Positions 24,640-36,354 of a stretch of 64,000 bases of DNA are shown in pieces. This stretch comes from Rusavskia elegans. Its lineage: Eukaryota > Ascomycota > Lecanoromycetes > Teloschistales > Teloschistaceae. The notes beneath the pieces were generated by a model, which ran no database searches, had not been told where the DNA came from, and saw nothing but the letters and a program-made list of their open reading frames with translations. The translations under genes were made by a program, and so were the position numbers. The stretch is from contig SAUG01000100.1 in the NCBI GenBank assembly GCA_011316305.1, forward strand, positions 1 to 64,000, given 5' to 3'. Numbering within the stretch: the first letter of the stretch is position 1; each line of letters opens with the position of its first letter.

Positions 24640-25135
24640 CGTGCGATCCGTCATGTCTTCGGGGCGCAAGAACCCATCGCAAGACCTTAGCGGCCGCAAG
24701 AATCCCCCATATTCACATAGACAAAATACCACCAATTCTAGAGGTTTAAAATATTCAAAAGACTGTATCCTGTAGAGCTTAGTCTACTCTACAGTTCTGC
24801 CTCTTTAGAATTACCGATTCTAATATTATTTATTGTTAGGCTCTAGGACTAAGGGGAGCTCGGAAACCTTGGCTGTTTTTACGGCTCTACAGCGCTAAGC
24901 TACGCTAAGACGATCTGAATAGGAATCTTTAACTATTTAGCAGCGACTAACTGGTCGTATCTTTAAGATATTAGTACTATAGAGTACCTTTATCAGGCCC
25001 TGTAGATTGTACTTACTAGAATCTTTATTAAAGGTGGTATTAGTGGTTTCCCGTATAGTAGGTGGTGGGGGATTCTTGCGGCCGCTAAGGTCTTGCGATG
25101 GGTTCTTGCGCCCCGAAGACATGACGCGTGCGATC
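24640..25135. mobile_element. Non-autonomous Mutator-like element (MULE-type MITE), including 9-bp target duplication
   Basis: The element proper is 24649-25126 (478 bp). Its ends are perfect 61-bp inverted repeats, 24649-24709 and 25066-25126, starting CGTCATGTCTTCGGGGCGCA. It is flanked by a 9-bp direct repeat CGTGCGATC at 24640-24648 and 25127-25135. Long terminal inverted repeats with a 9-bp target duplication are the hallmark of the Mutator superfamily (Hop-type MULEs in fungi). The interior is AT-rich, has stops in all frames beyond about 60 codons and encodes no transposase, so mobility would need one supplied in trans. Perfect ends and a perfect duplication point to a recent insertion. 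Each inverted repeat holds an imperfect internal duplication (GGCGCAAGAACCC and GGCCGCAAGAATCCC). Confidence 0.85.
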
Positions 25136-25415
25136 TGCGTTTGAGAGCTGGGCCATCGAGATCTCGAATTTACGCTAACCGAGAGGTCGATGCTCCACTA
25201 ACAACTTTGATGAGTGCATGCATTTGGAGTTCACAACTACAGACAGTGTGTGGTGTTGACAATAGAGAAGCCATATATAGTTTGTATACTATCTTACTGA
25301 CCTCCTCAACCGCATCTTTCGACCGCATCGACCGCCTAAGACCCAGATATACTCGCGAAGTAGACTCAGAGTGTTTCGTCCGACATTCTTACGAGCTTGA
25401 GCTTTTTCTCTGCTG

Positions 25416-26300
25416 CTACTGGTTGAACCTCAGGGCCCTTGATTCAATCTCCAACGCGCTTACAAACGATCGCGCTCTGTCTTTGCTTTCTGGGGCAAAA
25501 ACAGCGTGGACGCAGGCAGGCACAAGTCCTCCTGAAGGTACCTTCGGCTCTGCTCCCTCCAACACTTCCTCATCTTCGGTATCAGAGCCGGAGCCAGAGT
25601 AGTCGATCTCGAGGCTGACGACAGGAGAATTGCCCGGAGGCTCCTTGCGTTTGCTGCCTGCGGTTGTGGTTGCGATTGATGCCGATTGCTCGGACTGGGT
25701 GGTGTTTTGTTCCTTGATGCGTTGAGACTGCCGCTCCGCTGGCGGAGGGGCGGGCTTGTGTGCGGGTGTGTTGTTTTGGTTGGAGCGTTGCAGTACCATC
25801 CATACTCGCTGGTGGATGATATCGTCGGACAAGCCTTTGCCATAGAAGATACCATCTTGATCTTCGCTGTTCTCTTTTGCCACCCACGAAATGAAACGTG
25901 CGTAGTGGTCAAGCCGTGCCCATCCGCTTGTCAGGTGAGGGTTGGGAAAATTTTCGCTTTCCATTCAACTCACACTGGGCCAAATGGCCCTGCACTTCAG
26001 ACAAATCCTGCTGTCTGCGCCGTTGCTCACCGGTGACTCTGGCCTGCTCCTGGACACCGCTGATGTAATCGGTATACAGCTGGTCCCAAGCCGGCTTGTA
26101 GAGGCCGTTGTCTTTCTCCATCCAATCCTTGAGATCTTTCACACTCTCCATCTTGAGATAGACCCGGAGACGCTCATAACTGGCGTACACTGGCCTCCTC
26201 TGGTGGGTCTGGGAAGTTTCTTCAAGAGTCAGCGAAGGCTCCTTCAGGTCAGGTTGAAGTACTTCTTGGCTGACTTTGATCTCAACTGCGCTGCCTGGGG
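25416..26300 (-). other. Uncharacterised coding candidate split over two frames
   Basis: Two overlapping minus-strand frames look coding but do not join in an obvious way. The upstream one, open from about 26296 to 25909, reads through VYASYERLRVYLKMESVKD and PAWDQLYTDYISG and ends shortly after a possible donor GTGAGT at 25972. The downstream one, 25964-25416, reads DHYARFISWVAKENSEDQDG, then a Gln/Ser/Pro-rich low-complexity tail with acidic patches. An intron between them would have to be 47-115 bp, and the strongest donor does not keep frame with the nearest acceptor. It could be a real gene with a splice I missed, or a frameshifted relic. I recognise no domain. It starts about 300 bp from the MULE element. 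Confidence 0.3.
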
Positions 26301-27827
26301 GCCATAGGCTGTCTGTTCATTTGGTTCGAAGGCATTTTCCAGAGTTGCATTATGATTAATGGTCAGGAGAGTAATATAAGAACAGAGAAAGAACGAGACA
26401 TACTGGAGACTTGATCGAAGAAGTAGGAGCCGGGAACGATATATAGGTGGGGACGGATAAAGACGAGGAGCTGGCAAAATACTTCCAATATCATAGAATC
26501 AAATGGCTCTCGAATCGCGACGGTAGGCGGTATGATATCGCCAACTCGGGTCGTGGTTTGGAATGGCTCTCGAGACATGTAAGTGAGTGGTAGCAGAGAC
26601 GAAGCAGAAAGTCGAGCGAACAAGCCTGGTAGGGAGACTTCAGGAAATCAAAGATGGGATACAGAGAGCAATAACACGGGTACGTATATGACATCTCTAA
26701 GAAACGACAGTCGAATAGAAAGACCACAAAGACCCAAAGGAATCTTATATACAAGAGATGATAAGAGACCTAAAGAGAAGCTCTACATTATAAGAGTCTC
26801 CCACTAGCCAAAGCCACTCTGTCTGGCGATGCTATGAGGATGATGAAAGAGGCATTGGAAGGTAAGCAAAAGAAGCTCATTAAGTACTCAAGGTGGATGC
26901 AATGTTCTTTATGGAAGTGATGAAGACCCGAAGAATATTGAGGTGGAAATGGTAATGAAGGTACTTGAGAGGAGAAATGTCCTGCATGGAAGTGATGAAG
27001 CCACGTCAGCTGTCTCGTCTGATAATGATGAATGAGTGACGTGATTGCCTGGTGATGGATGATCAGAGAAGACAGATGTCCTTCATAGAAGAGATAAACT
27101 TCCCGAAAGGTAGCATTCAGCACTCACGATCGATTGGACGAAGGCAATATGAATGCCTAGAATTCAACATTGATAGATTGAGCTGGAATCGACGATGAGT
27201 GAATTCGACAATCAGTGTAGCGATGAATGTAGAGTTGAAGATGCTGTTCGAGAGCTCGAATCACCCATCTGATGAATGGCGGGCTGCGCATTCAGGGGCG
27301 TAAAATGTTCGTGGTATGTTCCGAAAAATTACCTTCACAAGGTGGTCACTTCTTTGATGATATCAGTTGTATTTGGGAGTTAGAATCGGAGACAGTCGTG
27401 GCTGGCGAAAAGGATTTTCGTCGTCTTCGGATTTCCAATCTTGAGTCTCACAACTCTAAATACCAACACAGTCGCAGTTGATCGATGATACAAGTAGCCG
27501 CTCCCATTTCGTTCTCGCAGCTGCTACCTTCCCAATCCAGGGCTGAGCCAGTGAAGGCCGCGGAGAGGCAATTGATCGGATAGGACTGCCCCAGTATGTG
27601 CCTTCCCAGCCTCGACTATGCTGCTTGGTGAGAGGAGGTCTTTCGAACTTCCTTCTGTCGTAGCCAGAAGGTGGCCATGTCAATCCTTGTGAACTTCGCT
27701 GGATAGCAATCCGCGGCTCTATCGAGTTATACGAATGGGAGGAGCTTTGAGCGTATTCTTCTTGTATCAACCTCCATGGAAACAACAACATACCATCCGA
27801 CCAGCGAAGCTCCACCCAACGCCGATA
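26301..27827. other. Gene-poor stretch with degenerate repeats
   Basis: 1.5 kb with no supported gene. Two copies of ATGGAAGTGATGAAG occur 75 bp apart (26911 and 26986) inside a purine-rich block with further weaker GATGAA-type copies. Short frames at 27456-27815 (-) and nearby have no recognisable product. Confidence 0.4.
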
Positions 27828-28472
27828 TCATTCCATCCGCTGTTCCAACGAATTTTCATACTGTTCCTGCATCCTTATGCACCCCTTCGAGAATCTCACC
27901 AATCTCTCCCTCTGATAATACTTCCTGCCAACCTCATCCCCGTCCATCCCATCCCCAAAGGCATCCAAGATATTGGAAACATAATCCGTGACAGCAGCCA
28001 ACATAGCGATATCCAACGGCTTTCGATCCGCCCTCACGACAAGAACATCACCGACACCACTCTGCCATTCAGGGGGTGCAAACCCATGACCGGGATCAAT
28101 CATCAGCCAAGTAGCATGCGCATTGTCGTCGTTGGCTGACCTGACACTGTTTTCCAAGACGGGTTTAGTTCGGCGTAGGATGAGAGGGAAGCCGATGCTT
28201 TGACTGATCGGCGTCGGTGCTTGATTGAAGATATCATCGTTGAAAGGGATTGTAGCTTTTTGATAATGAGATGCACCGCCAGCTTGGGATTTGAGCATGA
28301 CGCAAGCGATGGAGTCTTGTTTGGTATTCTTGGTGGAACTGCAAGCTTTCTTGTGGACGGGCCAATTTTCTTTCTGGCATAGCGAGCTGCAGTAGAAGGC
28401 TTGACGGCAGCCGGCACAGCGTTTGGTGACGCTCTGTGCTGCGCAGCCGGGGTTAAAACAGTCCACAGACAT
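27828..28472 (-). CDS. MYND-type zinc-finger protein
   Basis: Single-exon frame of 214 residues from an ATG reading MSVDCFNPGC. Residues 5-43 form a MYND finger: CFNPGC, CAGC, FYCSSLCQKENW, HKKAC, with the full set of Cys/His zinc ligands. MYND fingers bind Pro-rich peptides and often act in transcriptional repression or as adaptors. The rest (about 170 residues) has no SET or other domain that I recognise; it contains WLMIDPGHGFAPPEW. Function beyond zinc binding is unknown. The gene is in tandem with the coiled-coil gene upstream. A downstream exon is not excluded, because the frame ends abruptly in a charged segment (NSLEQRME). Confidence 0.7.
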   Translation of the reverse strand: MSVDCFNPGCAAQSVTKRCAGCRQAFYCSSLCQKENWPVHKKACSSTKNTKQDSIACVMLKSQAGGASHYQKATIPFNDDIFNQAPTPISQSIGFPLILRRTKPVLENSVRSANDDNAHATWLMIDPGHGFAPPEWQSGVGDVLVVRADRKPLDIAMLAAVTDYVSNILDAFGDGMDGDEVGRKYYQRERLVRFSKGCIRMQEQYENSLEQRME

Positions 28473-29015
28473 TTGCTGGTCGAGTTATTACTGGCAGTCT
28501 CGTCTGTGAGGCAAAGACCTGATGATATGTCGCTGAAAGGAGGGCTAGAATTTCAACGAACAATTAGGCGTAGAGTAAGATCTCTATGTGAAGTGAACGC
28601 ACTAAATTTTTGATTTGTATGTACCTCCTTACTATTGAAGATTAATCGACCTGTACAATGGAACAAAACGGGTCGTCTAACGCGACTATACTCGCGCCAA
28701 AGACACGATATCACGTGAAAGTATTCTCCAAATCAGAGGCATACAATGTTAGTAGCTGATTAGAACAGACACCCATGTCGACTGTGCTAATTCTACTTTT
28801 GGTACTCTTCTGTCCATGCTCCCTTGCAATGCCACACACAATCCATACCATAAAATGCAACGCCGTGGGTTTCCCATTCCCAATGCCAACGTATGGTGGA
28901 CGAACGCCGCCGTGATGAGAATGCTTTCCGTCCAAATCCGACTTACTATACATGAGCTGATCAAATATCATAAGATATGCAGTCATATGTATGCTCCAAC
29001 CTAGATATCCTGTGC
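28473..29015. other. Intergenic region between two minus-strand genes
   Basis: About 0.5 kb: promoter of the MYND gene and 3' flank of the coiled-coil gene. Open sequence continuing past the predicted 3' intron of the coiled-coil gene is, in my reading, not coding. Confidence 0.45.
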
Positions 29016-32000
29016 TCACTTCATCAATGAGTCCACCTTCTCTCGTTCGGCGACAATTGCAGCTTGGAGCTTTCTCGTCTGCCTCATGGCTTCGTCTCTG
29101 TGTTTCCGACCCAACATTAGCTTGTTGCTCATCCAAAGGGAGACCCGAAAGAAAAGACCAAGCAGAAGCCGAAGCTATCAAAACATACCGTGCGCTTTGC
29201 AGCTCCATGACCTCGATTTGAGCCAAATTCATCCGACTGACAACCTCCTCCATCTCCTTGTCTGCGTCTCCCAATGCACCTTCCAACTCCGCCACCCTTC
29301 TCTCTAACGACTGCGTTCTCAACGCTTCGTTCATCGACATACCCTGCCCGCTCGTCGTCTTGTCTAGTCTTGGTGATCGCGCACTGAATAATGGCGACAT
29401 GGGCGATGTTTTTGGCGAGTAGAATGTCGGTGTCTTGAGTCCGCCCTTCAATCGCTGAAGCTGCATGTTGTGCCCTTCTCGCATTTGCCGCACTTCTTCC
29501 TCGTGTTGCGCAAATGCTTCCTCCGAGTGTTGCTGCGCGTTCATCAATTTATCTTCGAGTGCTTTTAGCTTGGCTTGCATGTTGTTGATGCGGTCCGCTG
29601 ACGACTTTTGCGCGGCCTCTCCTTTACCGACCGCTTCAGCTAATCGCTCTCTCAAGCTACCGTTCGACCGTAGCTGTAGTTGCACTTGAGCTGCCAGAGT
29701 TTCCGACCGCTTTGCCGACGCTTTCAGTTCGTCCGTCAGCCCTGCACTTTCGTCGCTGTGGAAATTTTCCGATTCTTGCAGAGACTCGATCTTGGCACGA
29801 TATATCTGCGCCTGCTTCTGTGCGTAATCCCGCTCGGCCTCGGCGTCGTTCACCGTCTTCAGTAGTGTTTGCATCCTCTGGGCCGTTTCCGCGTCTTCTC
29901 CAATCGTTGGCGTCTCCCCCCAGAGCTCCCGTAGCTTGTCGATGGACAAGGCTTGCGTTGCTTGAAGCTCCTTGTACGCTCTCTCCAGAGTGGCAGATGT
30001 AGCGTGTGCGCCAGGTTGGCTCTCCAGAGCCGAGTGACCGTCCTGCGATGGACGCCCGGGAAGCGCAGGGACCAGGATGTCATGCTCCTGTAATAGTGTT
30101 CGAAGGGAGCTGGTTTCTTGCTCGGCGCGGTCCAGGTCCATTTTCAGACCTCCCAACCCTTTCTCACACTGCCATTTCTGCACAAGCGCATCATCTGCAC
30201 GGCGCCGGAGCTGGTTGATCTCAAATCGTAACCCCGTCACTTCTTTCTCGAAGCCTAATCGCCGTGGGGATTCAGCTTCAAGAGCACGGTCCCGTTCCGC
30301 CTCCAAGGCTCGGATTTTCTTCATGTGCTCCCTCTCTTGGTAATTCTGGCGCTCTAGCAAGCTCTTCAAAGCGCGATGCAGAGCATCCCTCTGCATTTCG
30401 ATATCCTTGACACGGTCTGCAAGGGATTCTCTCGACTCTCGATCTTTTGCTAAGACTGTGTTCGACCTGGTCAGAGATCCAGCTCGTGACAAATTGCCAC
30501 CCGTCATACCAGTACTCCTAGCGGTCGAATTTGATCTAGTCAAGCCAACTCTGGGACCGGTACCCATCGCAACAGGTCCGTCCTCTTCGGCTATTGAAGT
30601 AAATCCTGACAGTTGCTGCTGCATCTCCAGTTGTGGCTTCCGGGAGTTCGTCAAGGCTGTGTTTTCATTTCTCGCTGATTGCAGTTCTTGCTGCATTCGA
30701 GTATGGTCGTACACCCGCTTCTGCGATTCAACCGCCTCACTCTCCAGTCCATCGACACGAGCCTGCAGCTGGGGAACTATCTCGTCACGGAGATTGTCTT
30801 TTTCATTCCGGAGCTGCTCTATCTCGTCCCGCAGTGCTGTCAAAAGATCCTCGAAGTTGGACTTTCCTCGTCTCTCGTCCTTAAGCCGCCGACGGAGATC
30901 CTCTAGAGTATTTTCCAAATCTCGAACTCTGTTAGCGGCACTGGATGCAGCGGCGCGTTCTTGATCGATGTGCTGGACCTGAGAGCCTAACTGCTGAATG
31001 TGTAACTCAAGCGCTTTTCGTCGCGCTCGCTCACCCTGGAGCTTGTTGGACATGTCGAGCTTGTACCGAGCTTTCTCTTGTTCGGACGCTCGTTTCAGTT
31101 TTGCATGATCGTCCCCTTTGCCCCCAGTGACATCACTCAGAGGATATCTGATGGAGCTGGTGCCTGAGTCTGAGAAGTAATCACTGGTACGTCGACCCAT
31201 TTCGGGACCTTGCTGAGCTTCATATTGTAGGCGATCCACGATGTCTTCCAGCTCGAGTTCACGCCGGATTGAGCCGGCCAACTCAGCACTGATGTCTCGT
31301 AGTTCTTCTTCCATGTCGGCAACCTGGACAGACATGGCAGTGCCACCCGGAGGCAGCGGGAATCCAGTATCTGCGAAGTAGGATGCATTGTTACCGTTCG
31401 TGTGTCTTGAAGATTCCATGGCGTGAGGTGATGGCAGCAATGGTGACGGGCCAGGTGAGAGGCTTTTACTTGTTGGGGAGTTTTCAGCAATAGGCGATGA
31501 ACTTCTTAAACCAAAGAATGAAGCGAGCTTGCTGGGTCCTGGTGACCTGGGTGTCTTGACTATGGTTGCAGGGTCCTCGGGGTCGTAAAACAAATGTCGA
31601 TCGCCATTGATGTGCAAAGGTGGTGGTCGGCCGGCGGGATTCAGGGACATTGTCCGTTGGACAGAGCTGCCACTGCCGTTGGTGATACCACTTGCTTTTG
31701 AGCCCTCATGGAGCAAAGAATCACTGGCTAACCGGCCATGGTTGAGTCTAGCAGTGGCCGAATGATCCTGGTGTAGGCCTTTAGCTGCTAGACGGTCCGG
31801 GACTGTGGATGAGATTGGATTCTGCTGTGGCTCGGCAGTTTGCGGAGAATGCCCGCGGGGGAATCTATCAAAGGGCATGGGATTAGTGACACAGCGTTGT
31901 GTTGGAGGACGCAGGAGCCCACCGAGGACTTACTGGTCGAGGTCACGGACGACTAGCGGAGGAGAGCTGGTTGCAGGAGCGGTCCGCCACGGAAGGCGGG

Positions 32001-32289
32001 GAAAGGATGGAGCAAATGGTGAAGATGTCTCGTCCGGATCTTCTTCGCCAACAGCAACGACCTTACCCCCGGTAGATAGAGGAGGGACCTTGGGCGATGC
32101 GACTGAAGCGGATGGCGGTAGAGGTTTTCTCCGAACCGGTGAGGGAGTATTGACGTGTGGAGTGTGGGCCTGGAATGCGGAGAAGGATTGGACGGGGACG
32201 TTGGCGGGTATAGATGGCTTCAAGCGTGGAGAGGGGAGTCGAGGATCCGAGGTGGGAAGATCAGGCTTCATCTTCATGGGGCGATCCAT
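29016..32289 (-). CDS. Long coiled-coil protein (fungal 'M protein repeat' type)
   Basis: Three exons, 32289-31934, 31864-29189 and 29097-29016, give 1037 residues. The first ~270 residues are Pro/Ser-rich and disordered. From about residue 300 to the end the protein is a nearly unbroken heptad-rich coiled coil (DLENTLEDLRRRLKDERRGK, LRDEIEQLRNEKDNLRDEI and similar), broken by a Ser/Thr-rich segment around residues 520-570. The 3' intron is inferred: donor GTATGT after LQSAR and acceptor CACAG keep the frame and end the coil with ...AEREKVDSLMK, whereas reading through gives an unrelated 140-residue tail. From memory, Aspergillus orthologues carry the label 'M protein repeat protein'; a cytoskeletal or polarity scaffold role is possible but unproven. 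Confidence 0.8.
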
Positions 32290-33023
32290 TTGGCCTTCAT
32301 GACTCGACGGACGAGCCTAGAGAATGTGGCGATGTTTGACATGCATAGAGCGGTGATTGATATTGTTCCCGTCGATAAGGAAATGAGAAGAATTAGTACA
32401 GTCAGTCGATCCCGTTTAGCGCTTGGAGTCGTCGGACCGGGAAATTTGAGAGTCCAATGTCAGCAAGTGACAGCAAGTGACAGCAAGTTCTTGAGATTAA
32501 CAGAGTTGAAGAATGCGTGAGCAAAGATTGTTGGCGCAATGGTGGTGGTTGTTTTACCGTCTTTCGTCTGGAGGGAAGGTGCGTTCTGCACCCCGTGAAA
32601 TCTGAAACAGTCCGCATGTCACCAATGATTGAGCGGCTCGATGCCAAGCCGGATGCCAAGCCATCTGCAGGTACACCCGGGACGCGGGCTCGAGGGGTTC
32701 TCCTTTTTCAGGGGGAACTCAGGGGCGATATCCACCTCCTTTTCCCTTACTAACAGCATGGTTGGCCATGAACTATTCTGCATTGGAAGTCCAGAACCAC
32801 ACTCGGAGTAGTTCGACAGGATTGAAGATACCAGCGCCTGGTCTCTGCGCTCAGCATTATCTCGAGAGTTGCTGTCTCAACAATCACGCTTTGGACTGTT
32901 TGAAGGTCAAGGCTTGGGAGGCAGAGCAAGAGAGACATGGATCCGTCTCTTCATACCTGGTAACAGGTAACAACGTTGTATCCGGCTTTGGGAGTATGAT
33001 TCTACTACATCCGAACTCGCTGA
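32290..33023. other. Intergenic region upstream of the coiled-coil gene
   Basis: About 0.7 kb, holding the promoter of the coiled-coil gene and the 3' flank of DIS3. It contains a small tandem repeat at 32461-32488. No gene seen. Confidence 0.5.
32461..32488. repeat. 10-bp tandem repeat (CAGCAAGTGA)
   Basis: Two full units and a third of eight bases follow head to tail, about 170 bp upstream of the coiled-coil gene start. Function unknown. Confidence 0.85.
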
Positions 33024-36000
33024 TTATGGTCTCATTAACTCGAGCTTAATTTTCCTCTTGCCGGTAGATTCCTCCTTCACATCACTGATCCTGACCACTA
33101 CCTTCTGGAAAAGCTCAATGTTGATACTTCTGCTTCCTGAAACCCGCAGGACATATTCCTCTGCATCGAACACGCTCTTGGGCTCCGGTGTGGCCAAGTC
33201 GGCAAGTCGAATCAGCCCTTCAATGCCGAATCGAGGTACAAACACCACGAATCCATTGGAGAATACCTTCATCACGAATCCTTCCTCCTCCACCACTCGT
33301 CCCTTGAGCGCCTGTCCCACGTAATACTCGATGCTGGCTCTCCCCGCCATCTGTGCATTCCTATGCCGAATGTTGATGTTCTTGCACACACCCTCGAGCT
33401 TGGCTTTGCTGTGTAGACTGATGTCCAGCTGCTCGTACCCAATCGCTGCCGCGAGCTGTCGATGAGCGGCGAGATCGGCGTACCTTCGGATCGGACTAGT
33501 GAAATGTGTATAGATCTCGCTGGCCAGGCCGTAGTGGCGGAATTCAGGATACGATTGTGTGCCAGAGCAAAAGTACTCCGCCGACATCATACATCGAGTT
33601 GCCATGATGCGGACCAACGTGTTGAAAAATGGCTCCTTTGCGTCAGCACAATGATCCAACGACTCCGCTAGGGCTTTCGAGCTGTCTGTGCGAAGCTCCA
33701 TCCCTCTTTTGACTTTTAGTTGATTCGCCAGTTCCTCGAAGTTGGCCCGAGGAGGTGCCGCATGCCTTCGCAGCATGGCTGTCTGTGGGAATGACTCGTA
33801 TATCTTGCCAGCAACACTGATATTAGCCAACAGCATGAATTCCTCCACAAGAGAGTTCGTGTCGAGCAACTCTTTGGTTTTCACATCTACAGGGTCCGAT
33901 GTCTCGGATTCCGTCTGCACCCGTACTTCAGGGCTTGCCAGATTCAAAGCACCAGCATCCATACGCTTCTGCTTAAGCTTCTTGGAAAGCATCAACAGAG
34001 CTCGCATCCCCTGCGTGAGCTCGTCCGTCTGGGCTTTGTCGTCAATACGTAGCTGAGCTTGCTCATAGCTGAACGCTTCCTTGGACCGGATGACGGATTT
34101 GGTAAAAGTGCAGCTGACAATTTCTGCCTCTTTGGTTATCTCCCAGATGCTTGAAAAGGCGTACCGCTCAACATAAGGTTTCAGCGAGCAAAGGTCAGTG
34201 CCTAATAGCATCGGCAGCATGTCGATTCGCTTATCCACGAGATAGACCGTGGTGCCTCGCATACTGGCTTCAGTGTCTATGGCTGTATTTGGTTTGACGA
34301 AGTGTGATACGTCTGCGATGTGTACTCCGACTTCGTAGTTACCATTCGGGAGCGGTCGTGCGTGTAATGCATCATCAATATCTTGGCATCCGACAGGATC
34401 AATGCTACATATCGATAGGTCTCGCAAGTCTTTACGTCCAACCCAACCAGCATGGTTCGGATCTGAAGGAACTCTCCATTCATGGCCCTCTTGTGGTAGA
34501 CAATCCAGTACGCCTTTTGGAAATGGCCGGTACTGCACGTCATACTCGAGTAGCAAGGCTTCTGTCTCCGCCTCCTTGGTCTCCAGTCCTCCGAGCGATC
34601 TCACGAAATGACCCACGGGATATCGTGAATCCTGATCCCACGAATCGATGGTCACCAAGACTCTCTTACCGATGATCTCATCGACTTGACGGGTACGAAG
34701 TCGTATCTTGGGTACTCTCTTGTCCATAGGTATGAGGAAAACTGTTTGTTGCCTTTTACTCTGCTTGGCTTTCGAGCTGGAACTGCTGTCCACGTGCCCA
34801 ACATATTGGCGCCAATTCCTCTTGATGACACCGACGGCCCTTGCGGTAGGCTGCGGTCGTCCTTCGATCTGCTTCCCGTGGCTTTTTTTCACCTCCTCCT
34901 GCAGAGCCCGTCGTTCTTGCTCGGTCATAACAGACTCCCCAGCACCGTCGTCCGCATCCGCATTCTCATTCTTGTTCAGTGTCTCTTCTTCCACGATCTT
35001 AGTTGACGGTGCTTTCCATTGCGGTTTGGGCAATATCTCTACTACAACAACGTCGTCGTGAACGGCTCTGTTGCTGTTCTCTCGGCCCAAGATCAAGAGG
35101 GATTTATCGAAGGCAGGAACACGAACAGAACCTTCCAGGTAGTTATACGGTGAAACATTGAAAATACCTTGATGAAGAGTTCCATTCCTTATGCCCGTCG
35201 ACATCTTGGACAGTGAGAAGTAATCAGGATACAATTGCTCTGCTGCCGATGCCAGGGACTCTCGCCCTCGTTGTGAAGCACTGATCATGTCGAGCAAGCG
35301 GTCAGCATCGTCAAGCCCTGCTACATAGTCTTTTAGAGAATATGCAATGAGGTTCTCCGCCTTTGCTTTTCGGAGGTTGTCCTTATCATCACTGAGCATG
35401 ACGATCGCAGGGCGATCCTTTCTACGCCCGGCATTCTTGGCGGTGTCCAGGTGAGTACCGTACCAACGAGCAGCTGCTCTTACAGCTCGATCGTTACGAT
35501 CATTGATTGATTCGCCTTTTTGCCGCACGACATAAGTCTCTAGTCTGAATTCGTTGAAGAAAACATAGAAATGCTTATCTTCACTTTTCGTCAAGCCAAT
35601 AAGACGATTGTAAAGAGGAAGAGATCTGTTCCTCAGCTCTTCAAGAACTGTCTGGAGTACGATCACATCGTGGAAGCCGGACTTTTGCTCAAAAAGGTCC
35701 ATCCCATTTAAGAGAGCATTAGTATCAGGCACAAGATAGTGTCCAGTAGGAAACTTCTTGGTCCCAGCCGGTTTTTCAGAAAGGATGAAGGCAGCCACTG
35801 AAACATGTTAGATCATTTTGCTGTTCAGACTGATTGCCCCTGTGAACGTACCATTTCCACTGGCGTCCTGAGGGGCGTCTTTCACACATGACATGCATAT
35901 CCTGGATGAGCATGGAATATCCTGCCTGAGATACAGCTCCCTTGTGATCTTCTGGACCTTACCGCTCCTTGTCGATCTGACAAAGACTTTGCTGGCGATA

Positions 36001-36047
36001 TTCGAGGCAAAGGGATCAGTATCCAACGATCTTTTCAGACTCGTCAT
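33024..36047 (-). CDS. DIS3: Exosome exoribonuclease Dis3/Rrp44
   Basis: Catalytic subunit of the RNA exosome: 3'-5' exonuclease plus endonuclease, mostly nuclear. Two exons, 36047-35852 and 35797-33024, separated by a 54-bp intron, give 989 residues (yeast Rrp44 is about 1000). Exon 1 carries the CR3 zinc-like motif IPCSSRICMSC (C46, C51, C54). The PIN endonuclease domain starts near residue 85 with LVPDTNALLNG and has the distal acidic pair (MLSDDKDN). Cold-shock domains follow. The RNB domain near residue 520 has all active-site aspartates (DPVGCQDIDDALH; note Val where many have Pro). FTSPIRRYADL is typical, and an S1 domain ends the protein. Divergent to VMA13 across 307 bp. Confidence 0.96.
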
Positions 36048-36354
36048 CTTTTTGGTCGGACCTTAGACTCCAGTACACAACAGAATCTTGCGTAATCAAG
36101 TCCTTATGCTGTTGCCCTCTACATATCAAAACGATTCGTCCACATCTTCTCTTTTGTCGATGTGAAGGCCAAATCGAGAAGTACATGGATGCCAAGCCTT
36201 CCCAAAAAGGCAATCCTGACGTGCTGTAACTAACCGGTGGTCTGAGCTTCGGTACTCGTACGGGAGAGTTCTCGCCAGCAAGCTCGGAGTTGGTGACCAT
36301 CAATACTCGCCTTCAAGAATCTCTGATCTGATCAATGCTATTTCAGACCTCGTC
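36048..36354. promoter_or_regulatory. Bidirectional promoter region DIS3/VMA13
   Basis: 307 bp separates the two divergent start codons, so both core promoters must fit here. I see no convincing TATA box or named factor site. Confidence 0.55.

Noticed and set aside
28711..29015. Extended C-terminus of the coiled-coil protein
   Set aside because: It comes from reading through a GTATGT donor. Splicing to the CACAG acceptor continues the heptads and ends in a natural stop; the read-through tail has no coil.
31805..32302. 165-codon plus-strand frame
   Set aside because: Lies opposite the first exon of the coiled-coil gene and mirrors its Pro/Ser-rich coding sequence as a Gly/Arg/Glu-rich shadow.
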